From NCBI GenBank assembly GCA_037179385.1, contig CM074179.1, positions 71,881,683 through 71,945,682 of the forward strand: 64,000 nt of DNA, written 5' to 3'. Of this stretch, positions 37,669 through 51,300 are shown piece after piece. Source of the stretch: Holothuria scabra (taxonomy: Eukaryota > Echinodermata > Holothuroidea > Aspidochirotida > Holothuriidae). Each line of letters begins with the position of its first letter. Positions within the stretch are counted from its first letter, which is position 1. A program made the position numbers and the translations under genes. The notes under the pieces are model-generated. The model had not been told where the DNA came from, did not search any database, and saw nothing but the letters and a program-made list of their open reading frames with translations.

Positions 37669-40555
37669 ATTTCAACCTCCCGGGTGGACGAAAACTGCGT
37701 TTTTATTCTTGTAAAGAGAATCCAAACAGTCCTTATACTAAGTGTTTGTTTTCACACAAAAAAAAAGCGTCAGCAACGTGCTAGGTGATCAGGAAACAAT
37801 AACCGTAAAATGTACTACTACGATTAGACAAAATGATCTTGACTCCTTTCGTGAAAAGACTATACAACAGAATTGAAAATATTCTAATGTTTCTGTATTT
37901 CCATATTGTCCTCATTCGAGATTGGCTGAATCCCTTAAATTGATTGACTGCCCGAATTTCCGATTTTTAAACAATTTTACTCCTACTTTCTTTTGCACAA
38001 TAAAAGGCAAACTATTATTCACCGCATCTAAACATTCCTCTCCCCCGTCCCCGTACGTTAATACAAGTCGGCAGTGACGTAGTCACTGGGGTGGTTTGGG
38101 CCCCCACGACCCAACCTCGGACACTAAAACCATCCCCTTGACACAATTCTGGCTACGCGCCTGCACGCCGTGGAAAGGAGTCTCATTGAGGGATGTGCGC
38201 TAATCTTTTAAAGGTAGGTCCCTACATAATATGCAATCGGTGCAGCACATGCTATCTGTAAAGTAAACTATGCAGTTTGACAAAAATTGCCTATTTATTT
38301 GGAAATTTAATATAACTTTTGGGTCACTGATTGGGTCTTCTTGAAACAATTCCTTGTCTTTGAAAAGTTTTAGAAAATTGCGTGTCCTTACACGCAGTCT
38401 GGTGCCACGTATGCTACCTTTGTTGAGTAAAATTTGTGTTGCTAAGTACGTATTTTTAAGATCTAAAACGGCATTAATGGGAATTAATGGGGTAGACCTG
38501 TTGGGGACTAAATTTATGATTTTAATTCCTTATAGGTTTAACCATGTGGAACCATACAGGTTTTGCCACATTTACCCCCTGTCTAATATCTCAGTCTGTC
38601 ATGATGGCTTTCTTCGCTGTTTCGATAGTTTTTGTTATCTAACGTCATCGAACACATTTATAAAGATCAAAACTTGTTTTAAGATGTTAGTTTGGCAAAG
38701 TTTCCATAAGTTGTAACAGAGTTATGTTTCAAAATTTCTTAAGAGAAAATAACTTGGCTAGAAGTGATGACATAGAATCCATATGAAAGAGTATAACTAA
38801 ACGAGTGGGTGTAAAATTGCCTTCTTATCCTAGAAAGGGCTATATCGCCTTTCTTGAACTGTTATCTTATAACTAAAAAAGCACTAGTGAGTCTTATTAG
38901 GTGTAAGTTGACTAGATCATAGGTCTCTACACCTAACGTCTCTGCTGCATACATATGATGGGTACTTATACCATGAGTGTTGTGTGGAAAATTATATTTT
39001 GAGACACTCCATGAGAAAAATGGAACAAAAAAACAACATTTCTGAACAGTTTCGAAGTCTACGGTTACGTTACCTTTCCTAAATATGGCAAAAATGCACT
39101 TTGCAATGCTTGAAGTTGCCTGAAACCCAGAGAAAAATAACAACCTAATTACTCATACATCAGCCTATTAATGAGTTGGGGCGCAATGCATACTCCTCAA
39201 GAAAAGAAAGCATGCTATTCGTTTTGTTAATAACTGGCTGACAAAGCGGTAGTGTCTTTGAATCTTTGAGGTTATGTGAGTACCCCGATCGGCGGATAAA
39301 ATTCAAGCTTCGATACCATGTGGGGATGTTAAAATGCAAAGCACTAATATCCCGGAGTAACAAGTAAGCAATTTCGGTTGGGCGGTCACGTGGTGAATAA
39401 CAAAGAATACGGAGAAATATGGGGTGTCCTAAATAGAAGAAAGAATATTCGGTAATAACGGGTTCAGAATAAACTAGTCCATTAAACTAGACAAAGATTT
39501 TGTAAGGATACATGTCATTTACTAAAATAAAGCCCCCCCCCCCCCGGGGTGAGATTTTCAAAGCTTTGGACAGTTTATGATTGTCTCGGGAGGGGGAGAT
39601 AGAGTTGTCCTCTAAATGAAAAGTTATAGGCCAACGGACAAAACGAAAGTCCACTTTTGAGTAGCAACGTTTCTTCCTCCTTGCGGTTTATTTTGACAAA
39701 AAAAAAAAAAAAAAGGCAATGAAACTTTTGTCTTGAATTGGGCTTCGAGTTCGCATGTTTAAAAGGAAAAGTTCAAAAATTAATGGATGTCCATAATGAA
39801 ATTTGACTCTTAAGGTAGGTAATGACAAACGAAAGCATATTCAGCAAAGACTTTTTATTTGTTATATCAATTGCAAATTTGGTTCAAACGATTGAGCTGA
39901 AATGAAATTGTTTTGAAGAAGTGAAAATATTTACGTGGTCACCCCTCCCTTCCCTCTTCTGGAGTGACTTGTTTGCTTCCGTCTCAAGAATAAACATGAC
40001 GTCATAATTGAGTCCTTCCAAAGCTGAGAAAATTGAAACGTGGTTTGTGAAATTTTGGTGGCAAATTCACTGTTTTTGTCAATAACCAGCACTTTAATTT
40101 TGAGTGTTTATGAATGGGGAAAACATCTAAGGCCTCCTAATACGTTATCACAGAGGCAGCGGATTTCGATCTCGGTCTGCTCAACCCCGGCGATGATGTC
40201 ATCGTCGGTTTTAAATTGCATTTAAGACCTTGATCCCCCTCGCATTTAACCCCCAAATAAAACTTTTGTCTTGGATTCAGCTTCTAGACGCACGTTTAAA
40301 TGGAAAAATTCAAAAATTAATGGACGTCAACTTGTTATGCAGAATGGGAGTCCTCGGGGTGAGAATTAAGGGTTCAAAGATTTCACGTCTACAGCTGTTT
40401 AGTAACTAACGTTCATACATATTCTTCATTTCAATTCTTCAAAATTATTTAATTATTATAATTATTATAATAGTTGGGAAATAATACGTTTATAACAGCT
40501 CTAAATTGACGTAGCTTATGATTTGGATGTAACGCGGTCAGACGCCGACACAATT
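37669..40555. other. Unassigned intergenic stretch
   Basis: No gene is recognised. A phrase pair near 38074-38165 (GTGACGTAGTCACTGG and TCTGGCTACGCGCC) looks like a small inverted dispersed repeat. There are poly-C at 39533-39545, poly-A at about 39700-39714, and ATT-rich sequence at 40445-40475. Phrases near 39720-39780 recur near 40260-40320 (CTTTTGTCTTG...), a short local duplication. Confidence 0.4.
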
Positions 40556-40559
40556 AATT

Positions 40560-40650
40560 TGATCCAGCTCTCAATAAGGTCAAGTGATTAGAGTATCAGA
40601 CTTGCAGTCGGAAGGTTGGGAGTTCGAATCCTGTCCGTGTCATACCGAAT
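40560..40650 (+). repeat. tRNA-like (SINE-type) remnant
   Basis: The stretch GGTCAAGTGATTAGAGTATC resembles a D-arm/A-box. It is followed by an anticodon-arm-like CAGACTTGCAGTCGG (loop with TGC) and then GAGTTCGAATCC, a good B-box. The T-stem does not pair well and no acceptor stem is clear, so it is more likely a tRNA-derived SINE or tRNA pseudogene than a working tRNA. Confidence 0.4.
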
Positions 40651-41964
40651 ACTTTAATCAAAACCTAAGTATGAAAAGTTTCCCGAAAGAAGGGAGAAAT
40701 ATTTCTTTCGACGTGGGCAGTCCAAAACAACCTTCAGTAGTCTAATTGCAAAGCTTTTCTTTGGGTCTAATTTCAAGCTGTGAAAATAGCGAGTGAGACT
40801 CAGTAATAACCTATACACTACTGCGATCCGGTTGAAGTGACGTGACTAAACGATTCAACGAAAGTCACGCATGTATTGTTACTGCGATAAAGAATAGAAA
40901 GGTCAACCGCTTAAGTTACCTTTTAGGAAGTCCAGGTGTCTTCTACTTAAATCATAGGAAATAAAGACTGTATATGGCTAAAAGGTTCCTAATAATTTGT
41001 AATGGTATTTTTGAAGTTTGCAAATGGAAGACTAATCTTTAAAAATGATTTAAAACAATATTTTGTGGAAGTATTGATGTATAAATCAAAATAAATTTAG
41101 CCCCATGCAAGAAACAGGGTAATATTTTTCTTTGTTCTCTGTTGCTATAAGACTGCAACCACTAAATGACCCGAATGCATGTATTGTGCATGCTGTTACG
41201 TAACTTCGGTCGAAAAGCCGGCCGGACGTGTGACCTTTCAGACGGTACGTACAATGTCTTCCACTTAAATTATAGGGAGTAAGGCTGTATCTTAAACTAA
41301 AAAACCTCACAATTCTTAAGCGAGAGCGTCGAAGTACCTTTTACCATGGATAACGAGTAGTAAAATTTTAATTCTAAGCAAAAATGTTTACAAAGTACTG
41401 ATATATAAATGTCAGTCACTTTGTGAAAACATGACAATATTTGACTATGCCCTGCTATCAAGTAATGTACAACCACTAAGTAAAACAGCTTTTTCAAGAT
41501 TGCTACATTTCACAGAAGGTACACATATTTCTGACGGCATCATGGGGAAATATTTTCTAGACGAAATTTGATGTTTATGCAATTGTGCAATCAGAAATTA
41601 TAAATATACACGATGAAAGTCACAGTATTTTTTCAGAAAGAAACAAACCGGCAAACATTGCGATATATATATTTGGTGAATTAAGTGTCCAGCAATACCA
41701 TTCACACAGATGTCCTTCTTAAAAATGATCTATCCTAGCAACAACAACCTCATTCATCCAAAATGAAGACAGGCTTTGGCTTGGTACTATTCTACTGAAA
41801 ACAAAAACCAAAGAAATAATTCTCAAGGGTTGAGCTTACAAATCATAGCTTAGGCCAACACTTAAATGCACGATCCTACACATGTTTTGCAAAAGTGTAG
41901 TCTGCATGAGTCCAAAGGATTTCTCTTTCGGGAAACCAAAAAGGGAACCTACTGCCGTTGTGCC
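40651..41964. other. Intergenic stretch upstream of gene 2
   Basis: No gene or repeat is recognised. The duplicate of gene 1's promoter starts at about 41965. Confidence 0.4.
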
Positions 41965-42151
41965 TTTACTGCTCGTTTCTAAAAACCAAAGGTAGTTAAG
42001 TACGCAGTTCTCTTGTCACTTATCACTGACAAATGAGAAATCGAATATGATTCTCACTCGAGGGGAATAGCCACCATTTCTAAGCTCGATGGCGTAGTCG
42101 CATAATGAAAGTGTGACTGGAGTTGCTGTCACTTGGCATTAGAAAGAAAGA

Positions 42152-42158
42152 TATAAAG
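42152..42158 (+). promoter_or_regulatory. Putative TATA box of gene 2
   Basis: TATAAAG stands about 110 bases before the ATG, in a stretch conserved with gene 1 (AGAAAGAAAGATAT). A start site some 30 bases downstream would leave a 5' leader of about 80 bases. Not tested by any transcript data. Confidence 0.5.
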
Positions 42159-42262
42159 AAGCTGGTATTTGCTTCATATTTTCAGAACGGTTCGAGGCAG
42201 CTATAGTCGTTCACTTATTAGTCAACTAAATTGTCTGAATACATGGTGAACGCAAGGAAACA

Positions 42263-42323
42263 ATGAATATCGCTCTATTATTCGTCGTAATTCTGTTGGC
42301 AGGCGTCGGGAACGCCAATTTTG
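42263..42323 (+). CDS. Gene 2 exon 1: signal peptide
   Basis: Twenty codons plus one base, donor G|GTGAGTAAG. The hydrophobic core is ALLFVVILLAGV. The ATG sits in GAAACAATG, the same as in gene 1. An earlier ATG at 42243 opens a short out-of-frame reading (stop TGA at 42264-42266) and is not used in this model. Confidence 0.75.
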
Positions 42324-45300
42324 GTGAGTAAGCTAAATGTTTTGGTTAACAACATGAATAGCTCTGCCCAATTTTCAACTGGAATGGTGAAACTTTGGAT
42401 CAAAAATATTTGAAAATTGCTTTTATGTAGATCAAGCTTACGTTGTGGCAAAAACTTCAACAGATTATCAGGTTACCCCTGAGGCAATCGAATAATTAAA
42501 GCTGGAAAAGGGTGCTAGTTTTAAAGCTTCATGAAAGTACACTCTTAAAACACTGGGCAATATTTTCGTTGGGTAAAACGCTTTGGTTAAATGTTGGTCA
42601 AACTTTGCTCATTTAATGGTAAAAACGTTTCTTCGATTCACGTTTATTCCACTATCCAATCATTGGGCAAACTGTTAACAAGCTTACACTCAACGGTTGG
42701 GCATATATTTGGTCTATCTACTTGTTGGGTAATTAATTGCTAATTAGCATAATGTTTGCTCATTGGTTGGGCAATAAACTTTGCGTGTTCCGCATACGTA
42801 AATGTGATAAAAGCATTGCACACAATGAACATGTGAAAGTTAAGAACAGGCGTACGTACGTATTTCTCAGTGGTTCAAAGTCATTAGCAGCTCATCAAAC
42901 GACAACTATCTCGCTGATTAATGACTCAGATTACCTTGAGGAATGGAGCTTGGGGGGTTCTTGAGTGTGTTTGAGGCTAAATACGAGTACAAGGAGTTGT
43001 GTGGAGTATTTAATGTTTATATCGAAGATATAATCAACACGATTTAGGAAGAAACTGGTGCTGCTACTGAGCCATGGCCGAAACGTTCGCCTGCTCATCC
43101 AGGCTAGGCTAACATAGCCTAACACTATGTTTGGTACTGTAATGTGTCAATGTGAGTTTGATTAGCCTACAGACTAGGCTAGCCTACATCCTTTGGCTTA
43201 CTATGGCAGCATCACGGTTTCCTAATCGTTTGATTCTATCACTGGATACTTCTCTCCTTGCCATGTGCTCATATTTATTTCAACACAATCTTCAAGTCTT
43301 CATGATGCCTTATTGTCGGATAATCTGAGCCTGGTTTATAAATGGCCACATTTACTAGGGCAATGCACTAGGGATTAGCCCAACAGTTGGTTAAAGAATA
43401 TGCCCAACTGATGTTGAAAAAGCACCCACGGTTATGGAAAAGATGATGAACGTTTAACCAACGGTTGGTGAATGCATTTGCCCAACATCTTAATAAAAGA
43501 CGTGCCCAACAAGTGGGTATGTTTTAAATGCTCATTTACCAAACAGTTGGGTAGTTTCCTGCCCAACAGTTAGGTTCAAACTTTACCAAATTTGGTTGGT
43601 TAAAGTTTTGCCCAACTGTTTAGGTTGTTGAATAGATGCCCAGTGTTGGTCAAAAAGTTGGGCAAATTTTGCCCATTTTTTTTAAGAGTGTAGGCACTAA
43701 ATTATGTGATTCCTATGTTCCTAATTAATTGTCATTATTTGAAGAAACATAACTATATTTTTTTTTTATATTCTTGATAATAAACGTTTCGTTTTATCTT
43801 GAATTAAGGATAGCACGAAGAAAATTTTTTCTTGATTTCAAATTAAAGAATGAAGTATTATCTTAATATATGAAACATCTACAATATGTACAGTGGCGTA
43901 GCCAGCAAAAATCATGATGGAAATGGATGAAGTTGTAAACCGTTTTATACGGTTGATGAAATCTATACATTTGGTGGGCACTTCGTTCGTATGTTTGCAT
44001 TTATGCATTGATGTCAGGAATTGTGGGGATGGGGGAAGGGGCAAATGATTAATTTCCCCTACTGAGTAGGGTAGGGGTCTACGTAGGGCACGGGAAATTT
44101 TTCGCCATCAAAATTAGCAAAACGCAAAGTGGTGAATCGTACTGGCGATATGAAGGAGGACGGTGTACTGGGGATGTCAGGAATTGCCCTTCGCTTTGTG
44201 ATTACTAGTTGAACACGGAAGTGTAGGAGAAGCCTCAACACAGCATTTGATTGTCCGCTGTGCTGGGGGAGGGGTCTAAGGTGAAGTGGTGTCCCCCCCC
44301 CCCCATTTCATCTTTTAAGAAGGCGAAACGCATAATGGTGCTGCTTTTGAAAGGTTTGAAAGCATATTCAAACACTTATGACGGCCAATAGAAGTGCGTG
44401 CCCATTGCTCGATCAGATTACTTTTGAGTGATTTCCCCTGTTGGGACTTACTGATTTTCTCCGAGTTCTCCAAAGGTGTTGACAAAGGTAGGGTCACACC
44501 CTATCTCTCCCCCGTTGCGAACACCGTAATTTGTTGCGATATAAATGGTCAAGGCTGTTATTTTTATAGACTGGTTAGAGAGACACCGTGGAAGACAGCT
44601 GACGCGGAGCGACGAATTGTTCGCGCGGAGCGTTCCGGAAGGGACTTTTTTTTTCAGTAATACCCCCGGATGCAGGAAAAAGCACTTCCCATGCCTCGGT
44701 CAATTTATATACATGCATTATTGCGGACTTTCCCGATAATTTATATTTGTCCCATTTTAACAGATATTTCAGTAATATTATAAATAGCCTGCGAAAAAGA
44801 TTTTAGTTTCTGGGAGCGGTTTGTACTGCGTTTCTGAAAGCCTAAATCGAACATAACTATATTGTGATAACGAAGTTTTTAACGATATGTTGCAATTTAG
44901 TAGCCAGTATACCACAGGAATGACTGATAGAAGTGAAAGGTAGAGAAAACCATACACTCTAAAAAGTTGGGTAAACTTTTTTCAATGTTCGCCACGTATG
45001 CCTCCTACTCGGCGGTTGGGTGAAAACATGACTTTTTTTAGAGAATAGGAATACGGAAAATATACGTATGCTTATCCGAAAGACTATCCAAACGGTAGCT
45101 CCCAGTCGATATAACCATTTTCAGATGCATGCTATGATCTGTTTGGATTATATCCAAATGGATAATAGGTAAAAAAAATCAATACTACGTTGTCGCCAAT
45201 GAGTATATCTTTTGTCCGAATCAATAACCGTTGTATTCATAAGCAGAATTAATAAACATTCGTTTCACCGTTATGACATTTGAGATATCTCTAATTTTTC

Positions 45301-48300
45301 TGTCCTAACAAAGGTTTTGGGATTTCAAAGCATTTGCAATTCGGCAGAGGTATGGCCCATAAGCAGCAGACACATACCAGAAAGCTATGTGGCATCAGTA
45401 ACGTGAGATTATCATGTGTTGTTCGTAGCTGATTCCTTGTGATATAAGAGTTTCGATAGTGGTATTTATACACAGGAACAACAGTTATTTAAATAACGCT
45501 GACTTAAAATCAGGGAAGGTTGATGCCATAGGCGACGGAACGATTTTACAAAGTGGCATACCAAAACTCTGGTTTGGAATGACAATTCGGAGGTGAGGTT
45601 TAGAAGTAGGGAGATCCTCTCAACTTTGAAATTTCACCCTGAATTATAAGTTTCAATAGAGACTCTGGGCCTATGTTTGTTAACTTTTCAAGGAACCTGC
45701 ACCACGCGGTGAAACTATAACAGAAACTATAAAGTAACCTACCTTAGGAAACAGAGTATTCTATTTTCCAGCGCCTCCTGGAATTGATACCAGCATTACC
45801 GCCTCATTTCTCTCTGCCATTTAGATGTAAAGTGGTGACTTAAATACCAATGAAATGACTAAACATACGTTCATTTATTTTCTTTAGACCAAGACCCTTA
45901 CTGGCAATGACAAAAGTCTGATAGTATGCATAGCCTATGCATACAAAGCAGTTACCAAGGACGGGAATATGTTTTGAGATGGAAGATCTGATGCGAAAAG
46001 AAGAAGCATGACCCGGTATTTGGGGGACAGTCTTTAATTCCCCTCTCCTGTTATTGTGGTTTTAAATGAGTGTTTTAACTTTAATAGCATACGGCGAACT
46101 GCCATTTGACTACAGCTCTGGTCACGATGCAGCAATATCGGATGGAATTACGGTCCGATTTCGACTATTAGTTAAATCTTTTTCATCAGATGATGGGAAA
46201 AAATCCAAAATTTTGCCAACCTGTAATATGATTTTTATCAATTGACAACTAAAATTCAAAATACCCTAATCTATAACATTAACCCATTCATCGATAGCCT
46301 ACATCTCACAGTAAGGCAGCTTTCATCAGACCGATAAAAGCTGTGCGTTTCTCGTTGTGACGTCCCGAAATAACGAGTATAAATTTGATTGCCGTTAGTC
46401 TTTCAATTGCGATCGTAGTTAACACAGATTTGCAAATTTGGGTTCTTCCGAACATAGATGGAGAAGTTCCTAACTTCAAATCACAAAAATCAGATCGTAA
46501 TCTGAACCGGTAACGCATGTTGTGTGGTCGCGTCGAAACATGTCGATTATTGATGCAATTTTTATGGATTTCGCGAACTACGCTTCTAAACTCAATCGTC
46601 CCTCAACCGTTGTGGATCTGATAAATCATTTCACCTTAGTGAGTGAGTTTCACTCCACTAAAGAAACGTTCATAAGTTGTCGATGACTAGCAATTGTCAC
46701 CATGATACCCAATTCTTCTTATCATGCAGTTAGAGTTTTAAATTATACACAATAATGTTTTTAATGCATTGCAGTTTGGCCTTTAAAACGTCTATTGGCC
46801 TTACAAAAACCTCTTTCTTTTCGAACACGCTCATTTTCACAAATTAATGTATCATATAACCAATCATAGTAAGATTGCTTTCGAATTTATCCATAGCCGG
46901 TAGATTCGAGTCCTTTCCGGGAAGGGCATGGAAATTGGGCCGAAAATTTGAATGTTATGAGATTGGTGTAATAAATTTGGTTCATCTAGGGTTCCACGTG
47001 ATTCGTGGAGGATGATTTACCTTCTTGAATGAGTATGAGGAATAAATCTGGTCAAAACCATGATCACTAGACAGCTAGAAGATATTGCAGTATTCTTTTT
47101 AAGAAGGCTGTGCCCTGTCATTGAAGTAAAGGACCCCAGTCCAAAAAAATAAACCACGTTTGTCTCACTAACATACCAATTCCATGTTTTCTTTGAAATG
47201 TGGTCGCATTTGTGGTAAGTCAATTTCAGGAAAACTCGATTTCCATAGATTGGATTAGCAAATTAATATATCCTTTGCCATGGCCAGCTCATGAGAATCA
47301 TGTGAAAATGTTTTTTTTCCCCACTGCTTTGTGAAATGTACCAAGAGTGACTCATTGGTTTACAATGAATACGCAATATTATAAAGTCCTGAAGCACCGT
47401 GAAAGATACCTGAAAGACAATTAAGATTAAATATGTGAGATGTAGCTGTTTGTCCCGAAATAAGTTTGGATGTCTACATTAATACATTTAATGTCGAGAA
47501 CCTTCATTTTACCTTTTATTGGGGATTGATCCACAGTGTTCCAATTAGCTGGAGGAGGGACCTCAGAAACGATAACCATGACCCAACTAGCAATCAGCGT
47601 TTATTAGAAGACTTTTTAAGTGCACCTAACTCTTCACAATATATTTATGGTAAATATGTTATGGGAATTGCTGAAACCCCTACAGCCATTAAGAAATGGG
47701 CAGATACTTTTGACGATATAACTGAACAGGACTGGCACAATAACTACCATACCCCATGGTGTTCGGTTACAGAAGTCAGAGTAATTCATTTTTAGTTTAG
47801 ATTTATACATAGGATATTGCCCACCAATAGACTTCTTTCTTTAATGGGAAAAATTGAATCTTCTTCATGTACGTTTTGTGGAGTGGAAGAAGAGAGAATT
47901 GAACATTTATTTTGGGGTTGTAGTTTTACTTCTGAGTTTATTTTAGAGGGGGAAAGGTTGATCCTTTGTAATCAGTTTGTATTTTCTAAGCGTGACTTCC
48001 TCTTTAGTTATAGAAATGTAAATCACCCATACAACTATTTAGCTTTCTATATGAAACAATTCATTTTCGATTGCAAACGTCAAAAGAAACGACCAGATGT
48101 TAATGAATTTTATTACAAATTTAAATTTGTTCTTAAAGTAGAACAGCATAGGAAAAAAGGTAATGTGAGAATTACGGCCTTAAGAGAGGCTTTTGCTTCG
48201 TGTCCTAATTTGTTTACAGAATAAATTTTTGAACCATTGAGCCTTGTACCCTAGCATTAAATTTGTATTTTGCAATTTTTTTTTTTTCTTGTATACTGTA

Positions 48301-51300
48301 TTATATTAAAGTGATCTCAATCTGTGTGATTGTAACACCATCTTAAAGAATTTTGTTTATAATGTTTATGTTGTGATGTACATATATACGTACTGTTTGA
48401 TTTGTGCCAAATAGCACAAAGTTTGGATGTCTACTTTTGTCCTTAAAAAGATATGTTTTGGCGGACATATTGGTAAGAAACGATAATTACTGTTCTTTCA
48501 TATTAAGGGATAATCCTCAACTCTTATTGGTTGATTGCGGTCAGGTGACCATGGCCCATTGCGTAAAAATCACCGTAGAATAAATTATGGGTGATTCCAT
48601 TTAAAACTGGTATTAGGCTGTTCCAAATGTTGTTACTTACGAACAAAACTTAAATCTTTTTCCGTCTTTTTATATGAATGAACACGTGCATTATCACAGG
48701 ATAATCTACTCAATGCCATTACATCCGGTCCATCGCTGTATAGGCTTTAATTCACCTCTCATGTGAATGTCTGGGGTATTGCTATTCAAAGACAAGGATT
48801 CTCACTTTCAAAAAAAATAAATAAACAGATATCGGCTTTTAGGCCTTAGACACGTTTACCATTTCAAATACGAAAATGCGGCTAGTGATGACTGCTGACT
48901 TAGAACCGACATCACTACTTATTTGAATGGGCGAACTTAGTAACATATTTGAAAAATTTCATGCATGTCTTGAACCAAGATTCCATTTACACTCTTTGAA
49001 TAAAAACAGCACTTTCCTCTTCCAACAGACGATTTATGCCTTGGTGGTACTTGCTTTTGTTGCTTGGCCGATGTTGGCTGTTACAAAGTAGATTTGCCCA
49101 CTGACATGGTCGATCCACCTGGATGCAAGAGCAATATGCAAAGCTGCCAGAGCACATGTGACATTGGTAGTATAAATGTATACATTTCTATCAGAGGATA
49201 ATAAATGTTACCATTCTATGTACTTAACATACTTAGTATATACAGATAAAAATTAGGGGTACTCGTTTTCAAAGAAAAAAAGTCAATGTAGCAAAGCTAT
49301 TTTTGATTCAGTCATGAAATGTTACTTCTTCCGTTATGATATCGATATTTAGTTCCGTTTTTCAATCGCTGAAACATTTTTTAAAGCATATTACCAAAAA
49401 GGGATGTGGTTCTAAGAAAATCTAATAGAACACATGATCACACGCGTGGCGCCTTCAGTAATGTTTAGAGCTGAATTTAACCTTCAGCTCTAAATTTATA
49501 CATGGGCTATAAATGCAAGTTTATGTCGGGCCGATATCTGTTCCGTGTTAGGAATCTGGCTCTAACAAAAATTGGGCGGATATAACTTGATACTACACAA
49601 AGGAATATATGACCTATATAAAATGTGTTATGGTTACCAATTTATAGGGGACAGATATGGGTCAAATTTGCAAAATAATCCATACATGGAGAATTATTGG
49701 AAATTTATATCTGGCCCATACCTGGTCCAGATATGGAATTTGTATCTGGCTTTAACAAAAATTGGGCAGATATAACTTGATATAACATACATAAATATAT
49801 GGTCCAAATAAGATTTGATGTGGCTCAAATTTCATGCAGGTGAGATATGGTGCATATATGTTTGTCCCATGGAGGGATTTTATATTCAGGCCATACCTGG
49901 ACCATATATGCCTGCACCAAAATGAATAAAAACACTCCCTTATGTTTAGTGTAACAGAAGAATTGTTCCCTTTCTAAAGTCATCCTTACCCTCTGGCAAA
50001 CTGCCGTTTGTCAAAACTAAAATTTCACCGCCTCCGGAAGAATCTATTACGTCCACTGAAGAACAACACGTGACCAACTTTACGGCACACAGACTTTTTA
50101 CGTTATTGGTCTGTGACGTGTAGATCCATTCTAAACTGAATGAAAGTAGCAGATTCTCCATAACATCTTTGCGAAAATGTTCAGAAGCGTATCAAAAGCA
50201 TTGTTTAGTCAGTTTAAGTAAGGTATTTGAAGTTGTTTTATTAGTTAATAGTGAAGGACAAAACTGCTTTGAAATTCCTGCTTTTAAATGTTCACACTGC
50301 ATTGTTGGTTTAAATTTTCGTATTGGGCAATATTACAACATAAATTTTGTTGAAGGTTGTATGATATTTCACACTCTGAATTCCTTCAATTTGAAAAAGA
50401 AAATCAGGACGCCAAACTCGTGACCATGCCCACATTGGAAGGCCCTTTGCATATATTAGTATTATATGACTGGATATTAGAAAAATGGTTTGAAGTTATG
50501 AATTTAGTTTGCTAAGACATATTCAGCTTCCATAGAACGTCTTTGTGTGAGACAGGTACACAAATTAAACCAAACATTAATATGGGTTATATAATTTATA
50601 GATTAATAGGTTTATATGTATATTGTGCACTCTTAAAAAAGTGGGCAAATTTTGCCCAACTTTTTGACCAACACTGGGCATCTATCCAACAACCTAAACA
50701 GTTGGGCAAAACTTTAACCAACCAAATTTGGTAAAGTTTGAACCCAACTGTTGGGCAGGAGATTACCCAACTGTTTGGTAAATTAGCATTTAAAAACATA
50801 CCCACTTGTTGGGCACTTCTTTTCTTAAGCTGTTGGGCAAATGCATTAACCAAATGTTGGTTATATGTCATTCATCTTTTCCTTAACCGTTGGTGCTTTC
50901 TTTACATGTTAGGTTGTAGGTTATGGCAGGGAGCTGCCACTGTAGCTCCCTGTTTATGGCAACCCATCGGCCCCAGTTCAAAAACCCTGGCTTAATAACC
51001 TATTTGGTTTGTCACTGAGTTCCGTATAAGTACGTATATGTACGGTGTGTAAATGATGTGATGAAGTCTTGTAGTGTCATCAATGCATTAATATGAACAC
51101 AAGGGCAGCATGAGCGAGAATTAGCTGGTCCGTAGCTCCTTAGGGGAGCAGAACTCCTTCGGGAGTAATCGTTTGGTTTTCTCCCCTTGGCTCTTCGCCA
51201 GAGAGTCGTGGGGACTTTTAGAAAAAAGCTCTCATACACTGTTATCATGGTTATAAGACAGGTTTCTTGTTATGCCGAAATCTTTCGAATAATAATATAT

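Larger units (their letters stand above)
41965..44860 (+). repeat. Segmental duplicate X2 (promoter, exon 1, start of intron 1)
   Basis: Counterpart of 5510-7000, with the 1155-bp MITE at 42538-43692 added. After the MITE the match resumes at GGCACTAAATT and runs to about 44860, with small indels. Confidence 0.75.

Noticed and set aside
38354..38716. 120-residue plus-strand frame
   Set aside because: Starts at TTG, has no motif or paralogue, and lies in an unassigned intergenic stretch.
40560..40650. Working tRNA gene
   Set aside because: A-box and B-box are good, but the T-stem and acceptor stem do not pair; listed as a SINE-type remnant instead.
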